Part shown: positions 47,969 through 62,300 of the stretch, in pieces
How the letters are laid out: the number at the start of each line of letters is the position of its first letter
Numbering within the stretch: position 1 is the stretch's first letter
Assembly (NCBI GenBank): GCA_019843655.1
Contig: JACDQD010000008.1
Location: 16,588,442-16,652,441, forward strand
Source of the DNA: Lethocerus indicus
Lineage: Eukaryota; Arthropoda; Insecta; Hemiptera; Belostomatidae
DNA length: 64,000 nucleotides
Direction of reading: 5' to 3'
Position numbers and translations under genes: made by a program
Notes under the pieces: model-generated
Databases searched by the model: none
What the model saw: the letters and a program-made list of their open reading frames with translations, nothing else
Told to the model about the DNA's origin: nothing

Positions 47969-50900
47969 CCACTCGGTTTTTACTGTTTTACTCCGTTCGA
48001 GCATCTTACCAGTTCAGAGTAACACAAAACGTAAAATACGTATGTGACATAGTGATGAAAAATCAGGAGGGGTTATGACCCCTCCCGTCGATCCCGCCGT
48101 CTGGCGTTAACACATGGGCAAGATGTCTTCAGGATATGAAAAAGAAACACAGACTCGTGTTTTTTAAAATTTTTAATAAAAAAAAATTAATAGCTGCTGG
48201 AGCTTCGTCTAATCCTTTCTTGTTCGGGTGCCCAAACTACAATATATCTTAGCGGCTTGCTATTCGAAAAACGACATTAATCTCTCGAGCATATCAGATA
48301 TGAGGTATGAGGCGAGGAATTTTTCGCTTAATTCCACAGCTGATCTTAACACACGAGCAGCGAACTGTGTGCTCACCACGTGAAGAGGATATTAAGATAT
48401 ACTTTGGTTTTTGGCATCAGAGATCTTTTATAACTGACTAAAAAGTTTCTATTTTTTTTTAGAGGCATGATCTTTTGCTAGACCGGTTTCGGCTGCTCTC
48501 CATTTTTAGTAGTTCTTTCGTCAGTAGGGTGGTGAGTCACAAGGGGGGGTGTTGTCTGTGGGACATCCCTGCACTTTTACTGTGCAGACCATGAACAAAC
48601 TGTGTTATTCCAAACCCTTGCGGACCTACAAACATTCTAGACATATTATTTTAACTGGATTTATGACCTAGGTTCATCCACTATCATTTGCCACCGAATG
48701 CCGCAATGGCACTTCTATGTTTAGGAGATCATGGAGAGATAAATTAAAGAAATATTGACCTGTTCTTTAACACATCAGAAGTTATGAGTGCCCACGATTA
48801 TTTTCGAATATCGTCCACCCTTTAATGTGTCGTTAATTTCGTGAGGAAATTGTGAGGGCGATCGAATTCGAATATAGCAGGGACCAGTGGTATATAATGA
48901 GGAGTGGGGTGGGGAGGTAAATTCGTTTCGGTTTTGTTGGCAGCACTGGGGGCAAGGCACGCTTGCCCCGGGCTCACTATGTCCCCCCCAGTTGTGCTTA
49001 CGTGCTCTATAGTCGTGTGTCACTTTGCCTCCGTTTCTTCGAATTTGTCTCGCCTTTCCGAGTTATTTTTATTTCTTTTTACATCCCAGCCCAGTCGGTA
49101 ATAATAAAAATAATTATCATACATTGTGCGAATCGCGCGTTCTGTTTTCTTTTTTTTAGTGTGTTTAGTTTTTGAAGTTACTCAAGTGTTCTTTGTGCCT
49201 CGTCGTACGGCGAAAAACCTGCCGAATGTGGACCGAAAGTTTGAGATTGTTTGAGGTAAATATGAAGTCCGATATGACTTGTTTTTGAACAATTTCATCT
49301 ATCTGTTCAATTTATATGGGGCTCAATAGTATTGTAACTTAAACTTTACATCTATGTTTTTGCTTTTTGGTCAGGAGCCGGTAATCTATTTGAGTTTCAA
49401 AGTTTATAGGGACAAAACAACTATTCTGTAAATAAAATAGGCCGCGGCAAATGATCGTTATCCCAATTGCGCACATTTCGTAATTTGTGTTTATATCAGA
49501 GCGGATTAATTCTAAACGTTGTTAAACTGACAGTATTCTGGCTTTGAATGTCTGTGCTAAAAGGCTGTTCCAAAAACAGAAATTTTTCATTAAATTACGT
49601 CGTTGGAAAACTGCCTCAAGGTCATAATTACGCATTACCCTGTAATACACGTAGTAAAATCAGTTCACTAATAACGGCATTTTTTTATCGTATCACAGTT
49701 ATTCAAGTGTGAGTTATTCAAGAGTCGAAGATTGTATATAGCTGCGTATGTCGCTGATGTAATTGTGTTGTTATTTTTAATAGTTCATATCGCCAAAGTA
49801 TAGCGCGAAGCGAATAATCTTGGAGACGTCATTGCGTAGTAAAATTTATTAATAACTGAACTGTATTTCAGGGCAGGAATGTTGCGTAATTTATTTTCAG
49901 TCGAACGTAAAATTTTACTCCAAATTCACGAGCACTTTTAACGCCCATACTTCGAGCAGTCAGTACTCAGTAAAAGTTTAAGTCATGATTTGTTGAAAGC
50001 CCGAACTGTTCACATATAAATTGTGAAACCGCCAAACAGAATGTAGGAAACATCACTAATTACTACTCAAAAATATTGAATTTATAATGAGGGCCTTTAT
50101 TCCGACCCATACAGCAGAATATCCGCGACGAATTGAATATCTTGGTACTGATAAGATATATTTATTTTTCTAAGGTCAGACTGAAAAAATACAACACGGA
50201 GCGAATTGTCTCAAAATCGCTTATTGAAAGGTAAATTGCTCTAACTGAATACTTTTATCCCAATTACAAGTATATGGTAAGCCGTAAATCGCCAGACATA
50301 GAAATTGCCTCAAAGCCGAATCGTGTAACACTTGAATTTTTTAAGAGCCAACAATATAACTAATAACAACGATTTTTTTTTAGAGATAACAATATACTCC
50401 CCGTAGCCATAAAAAAGTCCGTCTCGCTGAACAATCGGAGGGGTGGCGTTCCCTATAGGAAGTTTTGAATGGTAAGCGGGAAACAAAAGAGCATTGTGAC
50501 GCCAATATTAGATATTTATTTTGCAGTTCGTGTCTCTCCGGGCCTTTCTTGGCGCCCGATATTCCCCACTTTAAAAGATTCAGGAGTAATTTTCGTCGCA
50601 TCGCCGGACCCTGGTTAATTCATCGACTGTACGGTGCAGTTTCAGCGCGGGATAACATTGTTGTCCTGAACTGCGGCCCGTTCCGACCTAAGACTATATA
50701 TCATTTTCAAGAGTTTTGTACCTATATTTTGTTCACTCTGTTTTTTTTCCGAACTGCAAAGGTTTGCTTGTTTCTGAAATTGAATTGCTCAAATACCCCT
50801 TCCCCCGCAAAAAAAGTCTGAAAACCGGATATTTTGTTAGTGAAGATATTTTATTCGCTGAATAAAAGTATATCAGTATGATGTTAAAGGTACATTTGTT

Positions 50901-53900
50901 CTACGGTCAATACTAATGTTTTTTATCTTAAAGAAACTCGTTTGAATAACTTAAATTCAGTAAATACAAGAAATAAAAAAATAAAATAGATCAATTAATT
51001 TATGCTAATAATGACTCTAATTTTAACAATTGAACAGTTATATTTAACTGAGTGAGCAAAAAAAATTTTTTTCATTGATTAGTATTAATGGTTACTCTAG
51101 AGATTGGATTGTACAGTTGCGAAGCGTGTTATTTTCGGGCCCTGTTTTTTTTTCTCAGTCGCCCCGTAAGTGCGCATTAAGTTTTCAGTTGCGCAATATT
51201 TCTCAAATCTCTTACCGCAGTTCGGACTTTACTGTCGGCGTACCTGGGATTTCATCAGCAAATTAAAGTTCTCGAATCTTGCGCAAAAGACTTAAGTTCA
51301 ACACCAATAAAACTTATTTTATTTAGTCAGCGTCGTATGTCGCGATTAAGCTTCCGGACTTATAAAATGAAGAATAAACTTCTTTCTGAAGATTTTTACG
51401 TTAATTATTGTATGATGCTTATGTCTTGATAGTTTTTATGAGCTGAACTCTTCTTCTTATATTTGGAGTAAAAATGTTTACTTTAATTTTTTTACATTTT
51501 GAAAAATATCGTGAAATTTTTAACCGAGTCGACAGAAATCCGTCATGACTCACCTGAAAATAATCACTAACTGTTCTTTTAACGTAATGTTCCTGTATTT
51601 TTGTTCGATTTACTAAACGAACACGATCTACTATCTCTCAAAATTTTAAATGTACAGTCGATTTGCGGTTGAATATTTGGTTTGACATTCGACCGCCAGT
51701 GATAGTGGGTCCGGTTTGAGTTAGTGGTTAGTCGTTACTCGACCTTCTGCTTCAGCTACAAATGCGAATAGAATTAATATATAGAAATATTATTTCGAGC
51801 CGGCAGGAATTGATCAGTCGGTTTGGTAAAGCCTAAATCTTTCTCGTTTCTCTGTATTTCATAATTTCAAATTTCCCCTTTTTGTCAAATGTATTCTACG
51901 CGGACGAACTAAGGGCCGGCGTTTTGCTAAGGGCGGATAAAATATCCCGGCTCTGGCCGAGAAATGGCGGTCATTTTGCGAAGCCTCCGTACATCGCCGG
52001 TGCCAGGTAGTTTCGGAAAAGCAAATTTGCGTTCAGTCCCCAAACCACGTTTAACCTGAAATATATTGAAATTGCTTTTAGTTTTTGCTTGTTTGAAGTG
52101 CTATGTTTTCCCCTTGCATTCAGTTGTGGGGCAAAATAAACCCGAAATTTTAGTTAGTACTCAGGATAACGTAATAATAATTATTTTAATTCTCCGTATT
52201 GAACATTTATTTAAAATATAAAATAACACGTATAACCGCATTTTCTCTGAATTGTTATTGAATTTCAGAAAATGTGGTGTTCGTTCACTTTGCTTATCAA
52301 AACCACTTCCGTTTTCCCTGTACTATCAAGTGTTTTAGAGTTAGAGGTACGGGTCGCAGTGTAAAAGAAAACCGGTTTACAGCGTAATCGGTAAAGGCAT
52401 AAAACTGCAAAATTAAAACTGGCAGTGAGTGTACCATGAAAAACGATAGCGGTTCGGAACAATTAATTTTAGAACGGAGCTCTAAAAGTCCCAACGTTAC
52501 AAAAGTCAATTCATTTAAGTATTTTTGGGCCTTTGTTCTAGTTCTTCTGTCCCTAGGCGCGTAACGATTGTCTTTGCTGCGTACCTGCGCTCTCCACGCA
52601 GTATGGCGGGGAAGTACGTTCAAATGGGCTTTCTGCCAGTGTTAATGGCTGGGGACATTTCCGGCTTTAATTGCACCAGCGGCACAAACGTAACATGAGA
52701 CTGCTCGGCCGCCGATCTTCCGAAGGGAGGCACGACCCCCCCCCCTTACGATTATACCTATACGATTCCATATTGTAATCCATGACGGTAGTCGCAATTT
52801 AAGTCAAATTGTAGTTGCGCCCTGAAGAATTATTAGAAGTACAGTTTGGCACTTGGAACGGTGTTGATTCCATAATATAAACTGTTTATTTCGTAGCTCC
52901 GCTTTGTTTATGAACTGCACAGAAATGATTGACATATGTGTTTATGGAAACTTTGCGGATTCCATTCGACGAGTCTTTTTCCAATTAGTACAATGGAGTC
53001 AGTCGGCCAACTGAATCTTTGGAGTGAGGTAAGGTGTGGATTTCTTAATCCGCATTTGCTCTTCAGGGAACATTGAAGCCGCCACGCCGCTATAACCCTT
53101 CAGCCATGCAAATCATTTTACAAAATTAGAATAGCCTTTATTCCACAAAATGAATAATAAATTTTCTTGTATATAATACATACATCATAGTTGTACATCC
53201 CGCTGTCGTTTCTGTTTGTATGTACTTTCATTTTCCCCTCGGATAGTTTATAACAATGGAGTTACTTCGGGAAAAATTGTTCAGCTGAGCCGGACCTCTG
53301 TAGGAGGAATTGCCTTTCAATTGCCCCTTATCCCGGATCTATTTTTATTATATATGCTCATTTCGTCACCAGTGGCGGCCTTGATTCTGCACTTTTCATG
53401 GGAAGCTGTCGTCCAGGAACAAACTGCCGACTTGAAAGAGAGGAGATAACTAAGACAAGCGCACTCGCTGAAAATTCAGCTCGGGCCAGTTTTTACTAAA
53501 CGCGAAAACATCGGCTCTGACGGCTGTCCTGAACCTTTTAAGAAGGCTGGCTTTTAAAATCAATCTTAATAATCCTTTCAGAGAACCTAAAAGGTGATAT
53601 TTAACACTGTCTATCGTCTGTCTGGACGTAAGTAACTATTAGCAGTTCTTTGTGGCCGCTAAGACTAAAATAGACTCAAATATTTCAGTTAATTACTATA
53701 AGGAATTCCGTATTGCGTGCTGTTAGTAATTAAATACCGGTTAGTTTAAACCCAGCGATTCATACACCTTGGTATCGTAAAACTTCGGCTATTGAAAAGA
53801 AATTATTTCTTTGTCCAAAAAGGGTACGCACTCCGCAATACTGAGGTTCGTTTCAATACAGAAACGAAATTGAAACATGTAATTTTTCGAAAAAATGTTC

Positions 53901-54037
53901 AACCAACTTCGGCCCCGCTTATCTGACCTGGTCCCGTGGTGCGTGCCCGGGGGCAATATCAGTTTATTTCCTCGATTCTCATTTCCTCCCGCAATCGACG
54001 GGTGCTGGGGCTGAGGGGGTGCTCCCCTCTGTCGAAC
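47967..54037 (+). other. Presumed intron or intergenic sequence
   Basis: A CCGGTTTCGG / TTTTTAG / GTCAGTAG series occurs at about 48485-48529 and recurs near 61037. A run of ten C lies at 52736-52745. ATGGAGTCAGTCGG at 52993, in good start context, leads after 12 codons into a strong GAG|GTAAGG donor (53029), which could be a small first exon of an alternative transcript. No firm exon. Confidence 0.4.
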
Positions 54038-54106
54038 GCTCTCTCTCTCCCTCTCTCTCATTTCTCTCTCTCTCTCTCGCTCCCCTCCCGACAGCTGGGG
54101 GGGGGG
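54038..54106 (+). repeat. CT-rich tract ending in an acceptor-like site and G10
   Basis: An imperfect (CT)n tract (54038-54091) ends CTCCCCTCCCGACAG at 54094 and is followed by CT and ten G (54097-54106). It looks like a very strong acceptor, but the phase-1 frame meets TGA after 15 codons and the homopolymer argues against an exon. Confidence 0.7.
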
Positions 54107-57100
54107 AGGATTGTCGAGGACACTGGGGATTGCTGTCCGCCTGAAGCCTTAAAAGGTTTCACATTACGTTAGTGTTCCTCTATTTCACTCGATTATTCGT
54201 TCGAAAAGGAAATATTCGCCTATATTAGATCAGTAATCGAACCACTATTCGATTCAAAGCGGTGTTGATGACAAATTCTGTACGACACCGGCTATCCGGC
54301 TGAACGCGTTTATGCCCTTTCGTTCTAACCACATTCAATTCTACCGTCTTCAGATGGTCATCCGTTGTCGTTTACGACATACCTTGGCACGCATACCCGG
54401 TCGAATTCCATTATACGTTACATACGTTGATATTAGGCTTACTTTTAACTATTAAATGTGCAATGCAGTCAACAATATTACAATATTAAACACCCATGAA
54501 TGCGGTCTTTAGAGGCATAACATGATATCGGTTCATTTGGCCGAACTAATTGTCAATTAGAGGTCAATTAATGGCTTCAGTTAATTTGTTATCTCTAATA
54601 AAACTTGAACTAAAAAAATTATGAAAGTGCCTGTACGGTGGACTTGTATGCGGTCTCGAATTGACATTTACTCTGCAATAATTAGAATACGATTATAACT
54701 TAATGAATTATACAGGCCGGTGGAAATTCTTCAGTTTCTAACAATTGTTATGTTAGCGAGAGGGAAGTTCCACATTTAATTCGATCGTTTAGAAGGCTCG
54801 GGAGAGGCGGTAAAACCGAACGCGGCCAATTCGAATTGCTTTTTATTACATGGCGCTAAACTGTAATGGGGGAGATTCTGATTATTTATGTCCAATAACG
54901 CCCTTGTAAAGGACTCGAGAACGGCCCGACCAGTTTTCATAGCCAGCATAAAACATTGAGGCGCTACAATTAACTGAAATAATTTCATTTTCGGACGCAT
55001 TATCCGTACGGCGGACCGTCATTTAAGGTTACCATCTTAAGCAAGCCAGGGATAGCACGAATTTTACAAATAATGGCTGTAAATTTTCATTATCTAATTT
55101 TAATGTGAATTATGTATTTCTGCGTACTTTAAAAGATATTGGAATTTATACCCGAATGAGAAACCAAAAATATATAGAAAATATTACCATTAATTCCATT
55201 CCTTAATTAGTTAGTTCTTACTCTAATTCCGGGTGATATAGGGACTAATTACTTTCATAATATCGGGACATTCACGTATTAGCAGAAATCTCCTTATCGC
55301 TCGACTCATCTCACTCATTTACAAAAAGAAATTGTTATTCGACTGCGTAGAAATAATGACGCGTTAATTATAAAAAATCCGCACGTTTATAACTGAACAC
55401 TATTTGTGGTTACATCGATGTTTACATATACGCGACTTGCGAGTCAAGTTAACTTTCCAGTTTTCAATTTACAACCAGTTTTCAGTTGTCTGCGGGTTTC
55501 CACACGGCATTTCTGATAGTACATCCACGTACTACTGGCGCCAATTCCAAATATTAAGTGTTGGTAATTGGGAGTCAATTCTAGAGAGATTAATTCAGCG
55601 CCCGTGTGTGCCCACTCGCCGAAACAACGTTTGCTGGTTGTGTTCCAACCTTTATTGCCTTACCTTTGTACTTCAATTAAACGAGGCCCGCCTCGGCTTT
55701 GAGCATAACTCTGTACGTTTGATCGCTGTCTAGTTGATCCAATAAAATATACTGCGGTCGCACCGTGATTATTTCGCCGGCTGGTATTTTGAAGAAAAAC
55801 TTTAGGTCAGAATTGTTTTTTTTTGAGAAATTATAAAATGTTGATTTTGGTTTTTATTGTTAGTGTACTATATTGAGGGTAGTAAATATTCGGCAGTTGC
55901 ACTGGAGTTTACGTGCCTTTTTAATCACCGGGCTGAGTGATCTAATTTTCCTTCAACTTGTAATCCAATTAGTTACGGTTGTTTAAATGAAACTTGTAAT
56001 TACACTAATTAACGGCGTAAAGATGTGGTAGTTAATCAAAATTGTTTTGAAGAGAATATGAGCGTTTTAAGAGAGTTTTCTCGCATGGGCGCCGGGAATT
56101 ATCAGGGCGGTTGGAGGACGCCGTTTGTCTGACAAGAGGATTAGAACGATGGAGAACCTTCGAATGAAATGGCCGATAACGAGAGGACCGAACAAATCCC
56201 AAACAACAAAAGGACTTTCAAGATGGCTGTATATAATATTGTCGGCAACGCGGGCGTGGATATTCGCATTTTTTTCATATAGACTGTACAGGTCATGTGT
56301 TATAAATATTTGCAGCCTCGGTTCGTCTTTGTTTCATGACCGTGGTATAAACAATTGGTTTATAGAACAACAATTGGTTGGAAAAAATAGTCATTGCATG
56401 TTTTAAAAAAAATCTGTTATTTTTTTAGACCTTCCAATTGTTCTGATCATACCTTTTATGAATTTCTGAGTGGGAATAGGAACTGGGAAATTTGATTTTA
56501 TTATCCATTTCATCTTCACCATCTACTTTCGAAGTTTATGCCATATTTGAAATCTGTTCGTGTTAAACGAGTTTTGTATCGTCGTTTTGGTGTTAATGAG
56601 AGTTGTTCACTTGACCCATACACTAAGGCGGTCCTCGTGGGACTTATAATATGTGGAGTAATCGAAAGGAAACACCGAAGTCGCCGGCATAGATTTACCC
56701 GGTAACGGACCTATTATACTTTTATTGGCGAATTAAAAACCAGGTAGGGCCTCTCTCTCTCGCTCGTAAACCTTAAGTGCGTTCGGTCCGCGTGATTCGG
56801 AAAATGTCCAAAGGTCCCGGTTTTGAATTTATTACCTACATAGGAGGGGCGCTACCTGAGCGGGAGACCCGGCCCGTTTAGGAGGGAGGTCCTTTCAACA
56901 ATGGAAATTATACCTCGGCCCCCGAACTCTATTATACCCCCCGTGTTTGTGTTTCACGGTCTGTCTTCTGCCCTGGCGGGCGAACCGGGCCGTCTGAAAA
57001 ACTTATTATTCCTCCCCGCTTTCTTATTGTTCTGCCGGCGGTAAAAGTATTCCTCCCTTATGGGCGCTGTACCGTTTTCCAGGGTGGGTCCGGGCCCAAA

Positions 57101-59078
57101 TTGGAAGGCGTTAAATGTAAATTGTACACCTTGGAGGAAATAAATGCGCGGGACATCCTGGACCGTGTGTTAGCTGTTATTATATTCCATACTTTATGCG
57201 CTACCTGCTCCCCGAGCCGCTCATCCATCCTTGTTTGTGTCGTAACTCGTCGGAGTAGATTTTATAGCTGCTTGGCTCTAATACAGTGAATGTAGACTAT
57301 TACCTGTGACTCCCAATTCGTGAGACAATATTCACTTAACAATTACAGGATTGTAGTATTTACGGGATGGAACATTTTATTAGCGACGAAATATCTCGCT
57401 TTATTATTTAAGAACCGCAATAGTGAGCACACAGCGCTTTAGATGTTTTTTGCGGCGGGGATGTTTGAGGGCGAGGGTGTTTAAAATTCATGTCAACAAT
57501 TACGCATCTTGATTGGTTCGTTCGGCTTACCTTATTAAGAATAAATTATACTTCCTATACAGTACACGACAGCTCCGTGTAATTAACAGCCGATGATTCA
57601 TTAGTGTTTTCTGCAATGCCCACCTCCTCCCACCACCACCCTTGGAATTCACCAAAACAAAAGCAACGTGTCAGTAACTGAAATCGGCGACCTTCTTCCT
57701 CATGTAAATACCATGTAATGGGCTATTTTAAGCGGGCGTTCGTGGTCGCCTTGAAACGGGCAATTCGTATTTTACGATCCTATTAATGGACTTGACTAAA
57801 AAGGATAACCATTGTTCGACACCTTCTTGACGTCTGTCCAAGAATCGAGCGTATGTAGGTTTACGCCTGCTCTTTGCTATACTTGCTTGTGTATAGGAAG
57901 GAGGGTTCACAGCATAACATAAATCAGTGCTCCCTCACCTCTGCTCATAGTTAGAAGGTGAGTTAATTTCCCGAATAATTTATAGTGCGCGTTATTCGCG
58001 TTAGGTCAGAGAGTTCCTGGAAGGTATGAAGCCGGCAAAGTCTTCGGTTGGCGCCTCTCGGGTTTCATAATAACGAGGTGTGTTACAGCGTTAATTACCA
58101 CATATTGAGTCATACTTCCTGAATTCTAATCGCGATGGAAAGAATAAATTTGATTCTTTTTTCGGGCAGTTCTGGACTTAGCACTGGAGTCAATAAATGA
58201 GTAGTAGAAATTTGAAATTGGAAGAAAATTGAGTTCGCTCCTCAGAGTATTGATAGTATAATTTCTGCGGAATGTTTTCATTTCTCTCGAATATTTAAGG
58301 GTGATAGAATTTACATTTCTAACACAGTATCGTTCCGAAATTACCGTTTTGATGCCGTTTTCGATGGTCATTTAAAACCTTTCCTCCCCTAATGTTAAAT
58401 GGAAAAGCTCAATACTGATCGCGAAGAATCGATAAGAAAGAAATTGAAATTGGCAGTGGTTTATCCTAGAGAAAAGGCTCGAATCTCCGCGGACAAAGTA
58501 ATAGGGTCCTGCACTTCAGTCCCATCTGGAGTTGACACTGAACTTCACTGAAAGGAATCTCGCGGAAGTTGGGGATTGTTCCTGCGGTTTTCGCAACTTA
58601 TCGCTCGACACGGACCCCTCTCTATCCCTCCCTCTCTCCTTTCTCTCTCTCTGTTTCTCTCCCTCACACTCTCCACGCTGACAGTGCTCCATTTGAATAC
58701 CCCCGGGTCTGAGTAAGCTTCGCACCTGTTAGGCACACCAGAGCCCTTGCAGCGTAGGAAAGTGGTGAACATTAATTTGTTCAAAAAACTTATTTTCAAA
58801 TCAGTTTCCAAATTTCAAATTAGTTTATGGGTATTTTTCCAAGCTAAAAATTCGATCCTACATCCCACCATGGGATCCCACTATGGGAAAAAAAAATCGC
58901 ACCGTGTTAATTCAAACAGCTAAGCGATAAACCAAATATTCTTTCATTTGATCAGGTGTGTCAGTTACGGGGATTATTTGCATTAATGTTCCCGTGTATC
59001 CTGTGGGCGGGGAAATAAACACTGCAGTGACAGCGACAGTGTATCGTACGACGGCTTCGAAACTGTTTTTTTTTTCAG
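54107..59078 (+). other. Presumed intron or intergenic sequence
   Basis: A pyrimidine-rich CTCTC tract lies at 58614-58674. A tandem pair of 13-bp imperfect palindromes lies at 58863-58888 (TCCCACCATGGGA then TCCCACTATGGGA). GC-rich stretches occur near 56740-57100. No exon is supported. It ends GAAACTGTTTTTTTTTTCAG at 59078. Confidence 0.4.
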
Positions 59079-59375
59079 AACGCAATTTAATGGTATCCGA
59101 GATCCTAGATAAGGCGTTTCGTCCTCGTACGTCGACAGGAGTCCGCAAGCATCCCTCCCCCTACTCCTCCTCCTCAGATAACGGGCTCGCACAGCGCTAT
59201 TCATTGTCCCATACTTTTATCGGGTCGAGAGAAAACTCGACTTTTGTTTTTTCGGCGATTTTGAGGGGGGGGGGCACTGTGAATGTAGTGGCGGCCTCGT
59301 GTGCCGAGGGGGAGTTCTCACGGGAAACCGGGATCGACCTGTTGCTCCTCCAAAGCATTTATAATGCCACCCCAG
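59079..59375 (+). CDS. Candidate exon, phase 1-1
   Basis: A 297-nt segment lies between a T10-type acceptor (GTTTTTTTTTTCAG) and donor CCAG|GTACGT, the same CAG|GTAC donor style as exons 3 and 4. Only phase 1 is open (98 codons). The others stop within 30 nt. The phase fits exon 5, with Lys at the split codon. It begins RNLMVSEILDKAFRP, contains a Ser-rich SPYSSSSDNG, and ends LLLLQSIYNATP. Against it: the open frame extends well upstream of the acceptor (from about 58958), a G10 run (59265-59274) lies inside, and composition does not match the Pro/Gln-rich exons. Length (99 codons) is a multiple of three. Confidence 0.3.
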
Positions 59376-62300
59376 GTACGTCCAGGCCTCATTTGAGGCT
59401 CGAACGACCCCCTGAAATCATTCGCAAATAGGGATGTCGCGAAATTGTGAAAAGAGTGAAAACTGTAAGAACTCTTCTGACGATTCTGGTTTATGTTCAA
59501 CTGTTTTTTTTTCAGTTAAATAACAACTAATTGAAGCACTCAGTATTTTTAGCGTGAGGTACGCACTTTCAAGTTAATTGCGAATTTATAGGACAAATAA
59601 ACCTAAGTAACTAACAAGATAATAAAAGTCTCTAACTGGACAAAGTCCCTTTTTTAAAAGCAATTGAAAATCCCTAACTTATATCATGCAGTCGTGGACT
59701 GTTCTGGTTCATTATATTTTGTTCCTCCGATTATAAAATCTTGGGTAGTTATTTTTGCGCTATAATATTTCATGCGTAATGTGGATTTTCTTTTTCAACG
59801 AGATATTTTGTTGAGGAGTGTTCCGAAGAGGGGACTAGGACGGTTGGGTGAACGCGGGCGTAAAATTTATTACGGGCGGGTTCGTCGATATTCTATTAAA
59901 TGCAAGAGCCCCGAGTGTGGTACCAACGTGGATTATGTCTGAACTGTGCGGATCAAAACATTGCTGGGTACTGTGGCTGCTAAGTTTGCACTGGTATTCG
60001 GTCTAAACTGCCTGAGGTAAAATCAAGTTATTCCGCAAATGACATTAATTAACATTAGAGCTTTTAGCGAAAGGGAAGTTGGACGAATAATAATCACTTA
60101 ATGGTGTTATACGCTTGTTGAATGGATTTTGTTTTAATTCCTATCAACTACCTCCGATATCTCTTTCATGTTAGTAAAGCCACTTCAGAGAGTCACACAG
60201 GTGTTTTTTCTTTTCAATATTGGTTTTGTTTATAAAGATTTATCGAGCTCGGTAATGTACACTTTATTTAGAGAATACTACTTATGCACGACCGCTTCCT
60301 TTATTGTTTGTTTAGGTCCCACAGTGGAACACGAGGAGATCGTTCATTCCGTAGTTATCAGGTTTTAAAATTCCCACTTTTATTTGTCGAAGTATAAATG
60401 GGAATCAAATGAGCCGGTTTAAAGAGTAAAAATTGAAGTGGAGATAAGGCTTCTGAGAAAGTTATCTGGAAAAAAAATTGTACACGGGAAATGTAGTTGC
60501 AGAGGAAGAGAAATATAGATATGGATGTGAATTCTTCTCGATATAATTATCATTTCTATATCATAAACCGACACATTGTACCAATTGACCTTTTTAATTT
60601 TAAAAGAAATTACAGTAGTGGTAATTAAAATGAAAATTTATGGCGCATTTTTATTTTTAGTTTCTTATGTGATCTATTGTCTTTTAGTCATGGTTTATCC
60701 CTAATGATTTGGGCCCCATTTATTAATACATGAACTAATATGGAATAACATTCCTAGTTGCCATGCGGGGAAGACGTTGACGAACTTTTCTAACGATCTA
60801 ATTTACATACTAAATGTAAAACTGTAACAAGTGTTACAGGGAAATGAAGTATAAACAGGGGGTTCCCGGGGCGCCTAGGTGTAAAGTATCTGTAGGAATA
60901 CCTAATAGGTAGGTCGGTCTATCTTGAGATAAGTGCAGCAATTGAAAAAACCCGACCTCTGTTTACAGGCCGGTTATTTCTACTCTCGAAGATTTCAAAT
61001 TGGAGTATTCAATTTAAGCTAATTATCGTTTAAAACCCGGTTTCGGTTTCCGGTTTTTAGCCCTGGTCAGTAGTATAGCTTTGACGAAGCTTCCCTATCG
61101 CGCTTTTTTGAGATCCGTTCTTTTTACTGTGTAAACAGTTTCGGACGTCAGGCGCTAGCCGCTTTGTTCTGGCCGAGCCAAGGTCCGAACTTCGCGGCCT
61201 TACCTCATCTCTCCGCCAAGACAAAGCCCCCTTCCCCCTTCGTCTGTTTATCTCCGCCGTTTTCGTCGGGTTCCAGTTCCCTTTACAAGGTTTTTTAAAC
61301 TCGGCAAAAAATCCGAGCGTTTACGCTCCCCCCCCCCTTGGGAGTCCTCCTTTTAACTAACCGTCGCCTCGTAAACCTTTTTACATGGGCCTGGAAACAA
61401 GCGCAGTAAAATAACTGTCTTGTAAAAAAAATGAGACTGAAAACTGTTCTGAGTAAGCCCCATTTCTCAATCCACTAAACTAAACACATTGAAAAATGAA
61501 GTTACTTAAACCTGAGTATTAGGGCATTTTTCTGTACTGTGTATTTCATATGTAAGTGGAACCAGTTTGGCATTTGCACTTGAATCAATTGTTGAATGCA
61601 CATCCCGATTAGTTCTATATATTTTTTCTGTAAATAGGGTTATTTCATTAGGGGTATTTTTTCTTTAGAATAAGTATTAAGAAAAAACAGTTTACTAGGC
61701 ATTCTTTGGAAAAAATTGTTTTCTCGTGTATAGGCTTTTAACAATGTACTAACAGGCGTCGCTAGGATTTAAACAGGTATGTGAGACGTGCCTTTTCTAT
61801 TTTCAAAGTATGGTAACCTTTGTTCAGTGTGATCTACATGCGAAGTGAATAATTTTACAACCGAAACCGGTTGGGGATTAGTGTCGTCTAACTTTCGCCG
61901 TTTCGCGTTGCCTCGAATCTCATTTGACTCGTCGTATCAGTCCGAATGTTTCTCCGCAGCTCGGTCCTCTCGACTTATCGTACGTTGGGCGCGTTCCGCT
62001 ATCGCGTCCTCCGAGTCGCTCCCGTTTTACGGTCTACACGCTTCCTCTCACCTTCTAAGATTTGTTTCATCCGATAAGTCGATAAGTCCGGACCAAGTTG
62101 TACAAGCTCAAAGCTGCTTCCTCAATTGCCTCCGTATTATTCCTCTAAATGGACTTTAGTAAAACACAAGGTATACTTTCCGATGTACTTCAACGCATTA
62201 GACCCATATAAACAGAAAACAAGCAAACTTACGTATTCTACTTCTTCCAGTTAATTTACAGATATAAAAGTATAGAATACGTGAACATGAAATTTGTTGC

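Noticed and set aside
54095..54155. Exon-like segment after a very strong CT-rich acceptor
   Set aside because: It begins with a G10 homopolymer, the compatible frame stops after 15 codons, and the GTTTCA donor is poor.
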